Shown here in pieces: positions 1-8,890 of a DNA stretch of 36,320 nt. The DNA is taken from contig CAJWCA010000006.1 of NCBI GenBank assembly GCA_913020395.1, positions 1-36,320 on the forward strand, in the 5' to 3' direction. How positions within the stretch are numbered: position 1 is the stretch's first letter; every line of letters starts with the position of its first letter. The position numbers were made by a program, and so were the translations under genes. Origin of the DNA: an uncultured Cellvibrionales bacterium. Its GTDB lineage: Bacteria; Pseudomonadota; Gammaproteobacteria; Pseudomonadales; Cellvibrionaceae. The notes below the pieces were generated by a model. It did not search any database and was not told where the DNA came from. It saw only the letters and a program-made list of their open reading frames with translations.

Positions 1-36
1 AATTTGTTTGCTGGGCTAGGTGGGTGCCGCTAAACA

Positions 37-1533
37 TTAACTTTCTACAAACAGTTCCCACTCTTCTTTTGGTACGGGTTCAGTCACCAGACTGACGAGG
101 ACCAAGGTGCTAACGGCAACCAAGACAGATGGAATGGCAATGTAGTCTGTGCTCAACGGGAACCAAGATGCCAATAAACCATCCGAGGCCGTGGCCCCTT
201 CATACACTTTGTTCATTACCGTGACAAACACGACCGTAGACATGCCCGCGGCTATAGAGGCGACGCCACCCGCTCGGGTCACCCCTTTCCAAAAGAAGGC
301 GGCAATCAATACCGGCGCCAGAGACGCACCAATCATGGTGTAGGAGATCAAGGCCATTTCGAGAATGGTTTCGAACTGGCTCATCATAATATAAGCCAGC
401 ACGCCGATACCCACCGTGCTAGCCCGTTGAATAAGGACTAACTGCTTTGAGCTTGCCTGCTTAAAGAAAAACAGTTGAAAGAAATCACGTGTGACATTGG
501 TTGACGTCACCATCAAAAAGGTATTGCCTGTGGAGATAATAATGGCAACACCGGCGGCTAACAGCAGCGCGCCCACAATGGCGGGCAGTTGCTCGTAGCC
601 AATGCGCAAAATAATTTCCTCGGCCATGGCGCGATTGATGCTGCCATCCATGTGAAAAAATCTGGGGTCATCGGCGTAAATGGCAAAACCGACCAAGGCG
701 ATAGTCATCATCAGAAGCTCAATCACGACCACGCCGGTGAACATACCGATAACGGCCTTTTTTGCGCTGTGTTCGTCTTTAGCTGAGGCGAATTTCTGAT
801 AGACACTACTTTCACTCACCAACAACAAAAAGGTGGGCAGGATAATGCCCATCATCCAAAGGGCATCGTGCCCACCGGTGATCGACAGGTGGTCCGGACT
901 GTGGGATTGAATAGTGGAGATGACGGCATCAACCCCACCGTGAGAGGAGATGGCAAAGGGCAGGGTGATGATCATGGCGATCAGCATAACCAGGCCGTTG
1001 AAAATATCGATGGAAATAACCGAGACCATGCCCGCCAATACGGTGAAGCCCACAATCAGGCAGGCGGCGATCAGCATGCCGGTCTCAGGGCTGACAGCCC
1101 CTTCAGTGAGAATGCTGACAAAGCGGCCGCCACCTTTGAACTGGTAACCTGCGATCACCATGTAGGCCACGATGATCGTCACCGTGCCTAACATACGTGC
1201 AGCCCGGCCATAACGTTTGTCTAGCAAATCCGTCAATGTGTATTGCGCAATCTTACGCACTTTGGCGGCCAGAAAATAAATGACAATTATGCCGATCCAG
1301 GCGCCGGCGGAGAACCACAGTTCTGAGACGCCGGTTCTGAAGGTAAGGCCCGCTGTACCAAATAAACTACCCGAGCCAATCCAGGTGCAGACAAGGGTCG
1401 CCACCAGAAAGTGAACCGGCACATTGCGTCCGGCAATCATGAAATCATCTGAGGTTTTAACAGACCGGCTTTTATAGAGACTGATGCCGATCAGCAAGCA
1501 GACATAGGCCACGACTACAACAGTATAAATCAC
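37..1533 (-). CDS. Sodium:solute symporter (SSS family)
   Basis: 498-aa multi-TM ORF; N-terminal region 'DDFMIAGRNVPVHFLVATLVCTWIGSGSLFGTAG' is typical of SSS permeases. Confidence 0.9.
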   Translation of the reverse strand: MIYTVVVVAYVCLLIGISLYKSRSVKTSDDFMIAGRNVPVHFLVATLVCTWIGSGSLFGTAGLTFRTGVSELWFSAGAWIGIIVIYFLAAKVRKIAQYTLTDLLDKRYGRAARMLGTVTIIVAYMVIAGYQFKGGGRFVSILTEGAVSPETGMLIAACLIVGFTVLAGMVSVISIDIFNGLVMLIAMIITLPFAISSHGGVDAVISTIQSHSPDHLSITGGHDALWMMGIILPTFLLLVSESSVYQKFASAKDEHSAKKAVIGMFTGVVVIELLMMTIALVGFAIYADDPRFFHMDGSINRAMAEEIILRIGYEQLPAIVGALLLAAGVAIIISTGNTFLMVTSTNVTRDFFQLFFFKQASSKQLVLIQRASTVGIGVLAYIMMSQFETILEMALISYTMIGASLAPVLIAAFFWKGVTRAGGVASIAAGMSTVVFVTVMNKVYEGATASDGLLASWFPLSTDYIAIPSVLVAVSTLVLVSLVTEPVPKEEWELFVES

Positions 1534-1735
1534 GATTTTCCCCCGAGGACAGACATGTCGGTTTTATTAGAATTTGGCGCTAGGATAGCACTACCGAAAG
1601 TTGAAATCGAAGTGGTTTAGGGGGAATTTTAAGTGAGGCGAGATATTATCTGCTGATCTGGTGCGAAATACGCTATTTCTACGATAGGCCCGTTCAGCGA
1701 GGTCGCTCCATTCCTTGGAGCTGTGCCAATGCCCC

Positions 1736-2209
1736 CTAAAGAACAGCCATTACATTGTAAGAGATGCCTGCGGGCGTTCTGAACCCCTGTGAAACAGAAA
1801 CCAGTTCGTTGAGCCACTGGTATCGCTCGTCCGAGGTTTCAAACATAATCAGGTTCCTCAGGTAGTAGTCGTCTTTGTCGACCTCTGTGCATTTTTCTGC
1901 CGAGAGCACTTGCTGCTGAAGGTGTGCTGGAATGACCCAGCGACCTTTGTAATGCATGTAAATCAGAGCTTTGTCATCAGTCTCAAGGCAAGCCCTGACA
2001 TCCAGCGTTAGGGAGCCGTCCGGGTGAAGCAGCAACCAGTCTCCACCGCTGGGTTTCAGTGTGCCATTAAGTTTCTCACCCTCAAAAAAGCCGCTCTCAA
2101 CATCAAAGATCATACGGTGCCCCACATGACTTTTACCAATATTCAGAGGCTGTTTCAGGGTGACATGCATGTCAAATAAGGGGCGGGTTTTTAGTGCGAT
2201 TGTGTTCAT
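1736..2209 (-). CDS. DUF3237-family protein
   Basis: 157 aa; 'IGKSHVGHRMIFDVESGFFEGEKLNGTLKPSGGDWLLLHPDGSLTLDVRACLETDDKALIYMHYKGRW' resembles the DUF3237 pattern. Confidence 0.8.
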   Translation of the reverse strand: MNTIALKTRPLFDMHVTLKQPLNIGKSHVGHRMIFDVESGFFEGEKLNGTLKPSGGDWLLLHPDGSLTLDVRACLETDDKALIYMHYKGRWVIPAHLQQQVLSAEKCTEVDKDDYYLRNLIMFETSDERYQWLNELVSVSQGFRTPAGISYNVMAVL

Positions 2210-2227
2210 AGAGGGTGTCCAGTTTGA

Positions 2228-2686
2228 TTACTTTTCAGTGGTTATTTCGTTTAGGAGAGCTTTCGAAGCCTGTATTAACTCCTGGGGGCTAACGCCCGAT
2301 TGCCGGCAGATCATTCCCGTATCCAGAGAAAAGACCTCTTTTGCTACGCGACTTTGCTCAAGGTGGAATTCAATAAAAACGGGTAGTGTGATCCTGGGGC
2401 AGGTCTTCTCTGGAATGTTCAGGGTTAGAGAGACCTGTCCGGTCCCGAGCAAAATGTTACCGTTAATGGCGTGTTGATCCAGGCTAACTTCGTAGTCGGG
2501 GAATAAACCAAAAAACACCCTGAGTTGGCGCTCTATCTCGGCGGTGCCCTTTGCGCTGGAGTTGAAACTTGGAGCAATCATTTCTGCATTAGTGTGGTAA
2601 ATAGCCAGAGCGGCAGGTATGTCCTGTTGGCTTTTGGCTTTTGCCAGTTCGTTCACTATGGCTAGGGTCTTGGCATCGTTGTTCAT
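2228..2686 (-). CDS. SnoaL/NTF2-like nuclear transport factor 2 family protein
   Basis: ORF 2228-2719; start MNNDAKT at 2686 preferred. 'AIYHTNAEMIAPSF...GTAEIERQLRVFFGLFPDYEVSLDQHAINGN' is SnoaL-like. Confidence 0.75.
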   Translation of the reverse strand: MNNDAKTLAIVNELAKAKSQQDIPAALAIYHTNAEMIAPSFNSSAKGTAEIERQLRVFFGLFPDYEVSLDQHAINGNILLGTGQVSLTLNIPEKTCPRITLPVFIEFHLEQSRVAKEVFSLDTGMICRQSGVSPQELIQASKALLNEITTEK

Positions 2687-2919
2687 TTTCGTTTCTCTGT
2701 GTAAGTCATGAGAGGGCATAGTTTAGGGTTACTGCCGCTGAATGAAGAGGGTCGTTTTTGACCTCTTAAAGGCTGAATTGTATGCTGTTGGCTTGTAGAC
2801 TTATTGGCCTTTAAGCCGTTTAATTGGCCCTGAATGCCTCGGGCCGCAAGGTGGGGGCGACTCGAATAGAAAGGGGGTTTAAAGGTGGCGATAGAGGGCA
2901 AACAATCGGAGAACACGCT

Positions 2920-3912
2920 GTGATTACGGTAGGGGTTTTGGTGAGCGACCGCTGTCAGGCATCCAGTGTCTTTACGGTGACTGATGTAATCATTGCAGCG
3001 AATTTCATGCTGGAGCAATACTTCGAAGGGGCTGCTCCTCTGTTTGAGTACCAACTCATTGGACCGAAGGCCCGTGTCAAAGCTTATAACGGCTGCGACA
3101 TTGGCCCGCTGGTTAAAATCAAAGAGTGTGAGCGGCCAGACATCGTGATTTTACCCGGGGCATTCGAATCAGTTTTAACGCCGGCACACACCCACTCACT
3201 TTTGAGTAAGTTGGAGGGGGTCTTCCCCACCTTAAAAACATGGCACAGTGAGGGAACTGTTATTGCCAGCATTTGCACGGGCAACTTCATACTGGCAGCA
3301 GCGCAAATTCCTTCGGGCCGAACATTGACCTGTCACTGGGCCTCAGAAAAAACGGCCAGGCAATTGTTTCCAGATGAATCCTTTGATACCGACAAGTTGT
3401 TAGTCGATCATGGCGACGTTGTCAGTGCTGGAGGGGCGATGGCAGTATCGCAATTGGTTTTGTATTTGATTTCTCGATTCCATAGCAGAGAGTTGGCTTT
3501 GGCAACGGGAAAGTTGATGATGATTGAATTAAACCTTGATCATCAAAGTCGTTTTGCCCTGTTCAGTCCGAGGAAAAATCATAAAGACCCTCTTGTCGCC
3601 AAGTTGCAAGTAAAAATTGAGTCTGCCTATCAAAAGGCCCTGAACCTTGAGGCGTTTGCTCGTGATGAGGGTATCGGTGAACGGCAACTTGCCCGTCGGT
3701 TTAAACAGGCTACAGGTGAAACGCCTTTGTCTTATTTACAGCGATACAGGATAGAAAAAGTGAAGATGCTGCTGGAGTCTACCCGTCGACCTGCCAATAG
3801 TTTACTCATGGATGTGGGTTACGAAGATCCCACATCATTTCGGCGCTTATTCAAACGTTATACCGGACTCACAATGCAAGAATACAGAAGTCGTTTTACC
3901 GTGATGCTTTAA
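2920..3912 (+). CDS. GlxA-family transcriptional regulator (DJ-1/PfpI domain plus AraC HTH)
   Basis: DJ-1-like nucleophile elbow 'IASICTGNFILAAA' and AraC C-terminus 'FARDEGIGERQLARRFKQATGETPLSYLQRYRIEKVKMLLE...VGYEDPTSFRRLFKRYTGLTMQEYR'. GTG start at 2920 with GGAG at 2908-2911 fits better than the ORF's TTG at 2824. Confidence 0.9.
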   Translation: MITVGVLVSDRCQASSVFTVTDVIIAANFMLEQYFEGAAPLFEYQLIGPKARVKAYNGCDIGPLVKIKECERPDIVILPGAFESVLTPAHTHSLLSKLEGVFPTLKTWHSEGTVIASICTGNFILAAAQIPSGRTLTCHWASEKTARQLFPDESFDTDKLLVDHGDVVSAGGAMAVSQLVLYLISRFHSRELALATGKLMMIELNLDHQSRFALFSPRKNHKDPLVAKLQVKIESAYQKALNLEAFARDEGIGERQLARRFKQATGETPLSYLQRYRIEKVKMLLESTRRPANSLLMDVGYEDPTSFRRLFKRYTGLTMQEYRSRFTVML

Positions 3913-3926
3913 TCAATTTGTTTTAA

Positions 3927-4931
3927 TTATAGGGTGGTGGCACAATTTCTGCCTGCGTTTTTTGACTGATAGAGCGCCTTGTCTGCACGGCAAAAGACAT
4001 CATCAAAATGTTTGTCCTCATTTTTGGGGTGAGTAATCCCAATGCTCATCGTGAAAGAAAATGACTGTTGTTTGTAGTTTATTTCGAGTGTTGAAATTGC
4101 GTTCTGCAGGCGTTTGGCCATGTCATTGGACGCAGCGTGATCGGCACCATTCATTATCACCATAAATTCCTCACCGCCAACTCGGGCGAATTCATCAGAG
4201 TCACGCACAGCGGTGTTGATGATGCGAGTAAATTCACACAGCGCATGATCCCCTGCGTCATGGCCATGTTGATCATTAACTTCTTTGAAGTGATCGATGT
4301 CCATGACTAACAGGGCAAAATCTTTCTGACTGGATTGCCATTGCTCCATGAGTCTCTGGCCGGTATTAAAAGCGGTACGTCGATTATACACCCCCGTCAG
4401 TGAATCGGTTGCGGCGAGCGTTTTTTGAATATCCAGTTGATAATGCGTAAATAAATGATTGGCCACCCAGTTTGCTAAACATTGCAACAGTATGGCTTCG
4501 TTCTCGCCGTAGATATCTTTTTGAGAGTGTGCGATGTTGATTGTACCAAAACAGCTTGAGCCTTTATTTAAAGGGGCATCCATGCAGGTTTTTAAACCAT
4601 TGGCCGACAGCATTTGACAGTCGTTCTCTGTCATTTCTTCCAGTGCGAGTGCAATTTCAATTTTTTTCTGGGAAAAAACCCGACCCACCATTGAGTTTTT
4701 AATGGGAACTTTTGTATCGACCGGAATCGCCTCGTTGCCCGACAACACATAGATTTCCAAGTTTTCCTCGTCGCCTGCGTCGAGGCAGATGCTGGCTCGT
4801 TCTGCGGGAATAATTTTGGGTAGCCAGTGGGCGATACAATTGAGGGTTGAAGCGATGTCTTCTGCGAGTGTAAGTTGACTGACAAAGGCGACAGGCAAGG
4901 TGATGGTCGTTATTGTGCGTTCAGATGGCAT
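3927..4931 (-). CDS. GAF-GGDEF diguanylate cyclase
   Basis: N-terminal GAF-like region; C-terminal 'DSLTGVYNRRTAFN...VMDIDHFKEVNDQHGHDAGDHAL...RDSDEFARVGGEEFMVIM' with GGEEF active site and an RxxD I-site five residues upstream. Confidence 0.93.
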   Translation of the reverse strand: MPSERTITTITLPVAFVSQLTLAEDIASTLNCIAHWLPKIIPAERASICLDAGDEENLEIYVLSGNEAIPVDTKVPIKNSMVGRVFSQKKIEIALALEEMTENDCQMLSANGLKTCMDAPLNKGSSCFGTINIAHSQKDIYGENEAILLQCLANWVANHLFTHYQLDIQKTLAATDSLTGVYNRRTAFNTGQRLMEQWQSSQKDFALLVMDIDHFKEVNDQHGHDAGDHALCEFTRIINTAVRDSDEFARVGGEEFMVIMNGADHAASNDMAKRLQNAISTLEINYKQQSFSFTMSIGITHPKNEDKHFDDVFCRADKALYQSKNAGRNCATTL

Positions 4932-5017
4932 GGCCCGAGGATACTATGTGTACAAAAAAGCCGCAATATTTATCGACTAAATTTGCGGCGATGGCGGGAG
5001 ACTGATGAGCTATAAGC

Positions 5018-6715
5018 TTATTGCCGTTTTAATTGGAACTCCCGTTCCACTTGAATCTGGTCCTTGATATCTGACTCATTCATGTCCAGTAGCCCAAGTG
5101 CATGTGCCCCAATGACCAGGCTGGACTCCAGCATCTCGGGTACAACACAATTGGCCCCGAGTGAGATCAGCTCATCAAAACCCCCATGTTCACTGCAACG
5201 AACAATAATAGGCAAAGACACACCCATTGCGCGAATATGTTCAATCGTATGTTTAGCATCTTCTATCGAACGAAAGGTCAATACCGCCATTTTTGCGGTT
5301 CTGATATGACAGGCATTCAGGATGTCTAAGTTGGAGCAGTCTCCGTAGATTACCTTGGCATTTTGTGTTCGTTCCGCATTGACTACACCAACACTGTGGT
5401 CAATGGCGATGTAATTAATATCATTGTTTTCCAAAAGGCTGGCGATTGTTTTTCCCACGCGGCCAAAGCCGCCAAGAATAACGTGCCCGTGATGTGGCAG
5501 CTCGGGTGACGGTTCGGTATTGCCAGCCTGACGGCCATTGTCTCCGCCCGCAATTCTCCACAGGGCTCCGCTGATCTTTCCGCTGTGGCGTATTAAAAAG
5601 GGGCTAATGGTCATGGTGATAATGGATAACAAAATAATGAAAGAGGCCTGATCTGCGGGCAGTAGTTGATGCATAACACCCAGAGCCATCAGTGCCAGTC
5701 CAAACTCTCCTGCCTGAGCGAGGTTGAGCCCTGTTTGCAAGGCGGTGTTTTTGCTGTTCCCTGATAATTTTACCAGCACACTGATCAGCAGTGTTTTGAG
5801 TATAATGAGACAAATACTAAACAGTAGCAGGCGCGGCCAGTAATCCTGCAGTAATTGCAGCTGCACGTTCATGCCGATGGTCACAAAAAACAAGCCCAGC
5901 AAGATATCTTTAAAGGCACGAATATCACTGTTGATTTGGTGGCGGAATGGACTCTCGCCTAACATCATGCCAATAACAAAACCGCCCAGGGCCATAGAGA
6001 GGTGGAAACTGTGGGTGACCCAGGACGCCAGCAGTACAATGACCAGTGTACTCAGCACAAATACTTCGTCAGATCGAGCCTGTGCTACTTCTTTATACAA
6101 GGGTGGAAGCAACCACTTTCCTACACTCAACAACAAGATGACGAGCAGGGCACCTTTCGCCAAGGCCCAACCGAGCGCGCTCCACAGTGAGCTTGACCCG
6201 TCTCCGGCAAGCACGGGCACCAAGATTAGAAACAGAACAGCGGCAAGATCCTGAAACAACAGAACACCTACCGACAACTGACCGTGCCGGCTGTGAACTT
6301 GACGTAGTGTGCTGAGCTCCTTGGTAACGATAGCGGTGGAGGAGAGTGCCAGTGCGCCTGCAATGATAATGGCCGCCTCAGGCGTTGCGCCCCACACCCA
6401 GACTGCAGCACCAAATATTAAGGTACAAAATGCCACTTGAATACCGCCCAAACCAAAGACCGATGCGCGCAATGAAATGAGCTTGGGAAGCGAGAACTCC
6501 AAACCAAGGGAGAACAACAGAAACACCACGCCAAACTCTGCCAGAAAAGCAAAGTCGGCCGGTTGCTCAACCCAGGTCAGCGCCTGAGGGCCAATAATCA
6601 CTCCCGCCAGAAGATAGGCGATGATGTTGGGCATTCGCAAGCGTTGCAATATCACGGTGGCTACCAGTGAGGCACACAGGATGGCAAGCAGGGATTCGAA
6701 AAAATGTTCTTCCAT
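5018..6715 (-). CDS. CPA2-family monovalent cation:proton antiporter (KefB/YbaL type) with C-terminal TrkA-N/RCK domain
   Basis: 565 aa; 'LRMPNIIAYLLAGVIIGPQAL...EFGVVFLLFSLGLEFSLPKL'; TrkA-N part 'HVILGGFGRVGKTIASLLENNDINYIAID...VIYGDCSNLDIL'. Confidence 0.92.
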   Translation of the reverse strand: MEEHFFESLLAILCASLVATVILQRLRMPNIIAYLLAGVIIGPQALTWVEQPADFAFLAEFGVVFLLFSLGLEFSLPKLISLRASVFGLGGIQVAFCTLIFGAAVWVWGATPEAAIIIAGALALSSTAIVTKELSTLRQVHSRHGQLSVGVLLFQDLAAVLFLILVPVLAGDGSSSLWSALGWALAKGALLVILLLSVGKWLLPPLYKEVAQARSDEVFVLSTLVIVLLASWVTHSFHLSMALGGFVIGMMLGESPFRHQINSDIRAFKDILLGLFFVTIGMNVQLQLLQDYWPRLLLFSICLIILKTLLISVLVKLSGNSKNTALQTGLNLAQAGEFGLALMALGVMHQLLPADQASFIILLSIITMTISPFLIRHSGKISGALWRIAGGDNGRQAGNTEPSPELPHHGHVILGGFGRVGKTIASLLENNDINYIAIDHSVGVVNAERTQNAKVIYGDCSNLDILNACHIRTAKMAVLTFRSIEDAKHTIEHIRAMGVSLPIIVRCSEHGGFDELISLGANCVVPEMLESSLVIGAHALGLLDMNESDIKDQIQVEREFQLKRQ

Positions 6716-6851
6716 TGAAGGGGCCTGTTTCTACAATTACAGATTACTGGTCAGATAGGATATACGTGTTGTAAGCAAAGTTTATTGTATGTGGTCAATT
6801 TCGATCAACAAATTCTGAAAAATGTAACGATCACTCCTGTCTGGGATAATT

Positions 6852-7649
6852 TCAGTCACTGGAGTACAGATTGATACGCCCTTTGGTTTGCCGCAACCTT
6901 TCCAGGGTGCCGTTGGCCAAACCCTTGGATGCACCGATATAGATTGGAGAGGTATACCCGAAAAAGCTGGAACAGGCGACGTGCCGGTAGTATTGACTAT
7001 TTAGATTGTAGACTGAAAAAATGTTGGCTACATAGGCGGCATCTGCCCGTCCCGATATGACAATCTTAATTGTTCTATCCAGAACGTCTTCACCATAAAT
7101 AGGCAGTAGTTGCTTGTTATACTTCTTCAAAATGGGCACCGGTTCCACCCCTCCGGGGTAAACGGTCGTGAGATTGCGCCAGTGTTTGACCGTGCTTAAG
7201 AACTGAACGAAGTTTTCTTTTCGAAAACACAGGCCGGGTGTTTCAAATAGAACGGGCTCAGCTAACATTGTTGTTATTCCTTCGGCGTTGTTGTTATACA
7301 GTGGGAAGGCCAGATCAACGTTATTGGCGACCAGCGACTGCAACAAACGTTTGCGGGGTATAGCTCTGAAGGTAGCGACATACCCAGCCTCGTCGAGAAT
7401 TGCCGAGAGGTCTTCGATGGCGCTGCCACCAATGCCGCTGTCCGTGATTGTCACAAGCGGCGGGTAGTCGAATACCCCAATGGTCAGAGAGGTTTTGTCA
7501 TTTGCTGTGGCAGCCTGAACGCTGGAGAACGGGACAGGTAAGCAGAGACCGAGAAACAAAAACCATGCAGCGGCCACAAAACCCCAACTAACGGGTCCTG
7601 TCTGAGGTGGTCTCATAGGTATTTTTGTGTTGGCAGTCTCACTTAACAT
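6852..7649 (-). CDS. Periplasmic substrate-binding protein (SBP_bac_3-like)
   Basis: Signal-peptide-like N-terminus, then 'LTIGVFDYPPLVTITDSGIGGSAIEDLSAILDEAGY...LLQSLVANNVDLAFPLY'. No adjacent permease or ATPase. Confidence 0.7.
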   Translation of the reverse strand: MLSETANTKIPMRPPQTGPVSWGFVAAAWFLFLGLCLPVPFSSVQAATANDKTSLTIGVFDYPPLVTITDSGIGGSAIEDLSAILDEAGYVATFRAIPRKRLLQSLVANNVDLAFPLYNNNAEGITTMLAEPVLFETPGLCFRKENFVQFLSTVKHWRNLTTVYPGGVEPVPILKKYNKQLLPIYGEDVLDRTIKIVISGRADAAYVANIFSVYNLNSQYYRHVACSSFFGYTSPIYIGASKGLANGTLERLRQTKGRINLYSSD

Positions 7650-7666
7650 ATTCTCTAATGCCCGCG

Positions 7667-8446
7667 TTAGTTGCTGTTTGATACAGCGGGCTGAATGTCA
7701 ATTCCGACAGATAAACTCACGCCACCCGCGAGCTCATTAAGCTTAAAATTCTGCATAGTAAAACCTGCTTTGTTTTCCGTACTCCAGGTATTTTCGGCTT
7801 TACCCTTATTGACCGGGTTGTCTGCAATGCTGCCATGGCAAGTCAGGCATTGTTGTTTGTGGTAGATCGGCTGAAGGGTGCGTAGATATTTTCCCTGCTT
7901 AGAGGCTGTCACCTCTCGAAAGCCTTCGTTGGTTCTCCAATGGCTGCCTTGCATTTTGGTCAAGGTACTTGTCTCCCATTGGTCGGGCACGTTTAGTTCA
8001 TTGACAAGCCTGTCTTTCAGCCCGACAAATTTAATCGATACAGGATATCCCCCATTTGAAAACCGTTGCGACAGCTGGAAGGCAAACACGGCGGGAATGA
8101 ACCCCTTAAAATCGATTTCCTTATCTAAAATCAGTGCTTTATTGTCATCCATGACCGCTATCATTGAATTGAGCAGATAGGCCTTGATTGGGTGGTCAGC
8201 CGCTGGAAAGGGCGAGTGATAAATCTGCTGGTGAATAAGTTTGAGCTGATCAATAAATGCCTTACCAAAAAGCTGGTCTTTGTTTTTGGCTTTTGAGTTG
8301 ATCAGTGTTTGACTCCTAAAAAGATAAATCTGAGCAGACCCAAAAATACTGAGAATCTCATCAGACAGTTTGTGAGTCTGGTTAAGGTCTTGACCAACAC
8401 AGTTTCCGGTTAAAAGAACCAGAAGTAACAAGATTCTTGCATTCAT
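7667..8446 (-). CDS. DUF3365 (Tll0287-like) haem-binding periplasmic protein
   Basis: Signal peptide; 'LRTLQPIYHKQQCLTCHGSI' contains CxxCH; N-terminal arrangement matches the DUF3365 pattern. Confidence 0.8.
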   Translation of the reverse strand: MNARILLLLVLLTGNCVGQDLNQTHKLSDEILSIFGSAQIYLFRSQTLINSKAKNKDQLFGKAFIDQLKLIHQQIYHSPFPAADHPIKAYLLNSMIAVMDDNKALILDKEIDFKGFIPAVFAFQLSQRFSNGGYPVSIKFVGLKDRLVNELNVPDQWETSTLTKMQGSHWRTNEGFREVTASKQGKYLRTLQPIYHKQQCLTCHGSIADNPVNKGKAENTWSTENKAGFTMQNFKLNELAGGVSLSVGIDIQPAVSNSN

Positions 8447-8676
8447 AAATCTGCGGGCTTTCCGATTTTTTTAATCATTAGTAAGGGGCCTTTAGGCGCT
8501 GTGATTAGGGCAATCACAAGTTATGTATCGATAATGTAAACAGTATAGTAGAGATTGCTGTGCTTGATTTCCTGTAAGTCTTCGAAGTCTTTTAAAGGGG
8601 CAGTGCTTGGTCTGAAATTCGCTATCCTATTGATTTAAATAGTGTTTTTACAGTGTCGATCCTCTCCCACCCTCTC

Positions 8677-8693
8677 TGCGCGCTGTGCGCGCA
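8677..8693. repeat. Perfect inverted repeat TGCGCGC-TGT-GCGCGCA
   Basis: 7-bp arms with 3-nt loop read directly in the 8447-8890 intergenic region. Confidence 0.6.
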
Positions 8694-8890
8694 CTCCCCA
8701 TGGACACAATAGCCAAAACTATCTAAATAGCCCTTAAGCTCGATACAGCCATATTCTGTGCACGGTAAAAGTCATTCGCTATATTGCTGAGGCAGTGTTC
8801 GAAAGACCGCGTTCTATCGCTCACGCACTCAGACAATAATGATAATTCTAAAACGGCCTATAAAATCAATCCGTTAAACTGGAGAACGTC

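Noticed and set aside
868-1191. Plus-strand ORF of 107 aa antisense to the SSS symporter
   Set aside because: Lies inside a convincing long CDS; low-complexity polar composition typical of antisense translation.
2683-3054. Minus-strand 123-aa ORF spanning the GlxA promoter region
   Set aside because: Overlaps the start of the GlxA CDS and the SnoaL start; no recognisable domain or RBS.
5871-6254. 127-aa plus-strand ORF inside the CPA2 antiporter
   Set aside because: Antisense shadow of a clear membrane-transport gene.
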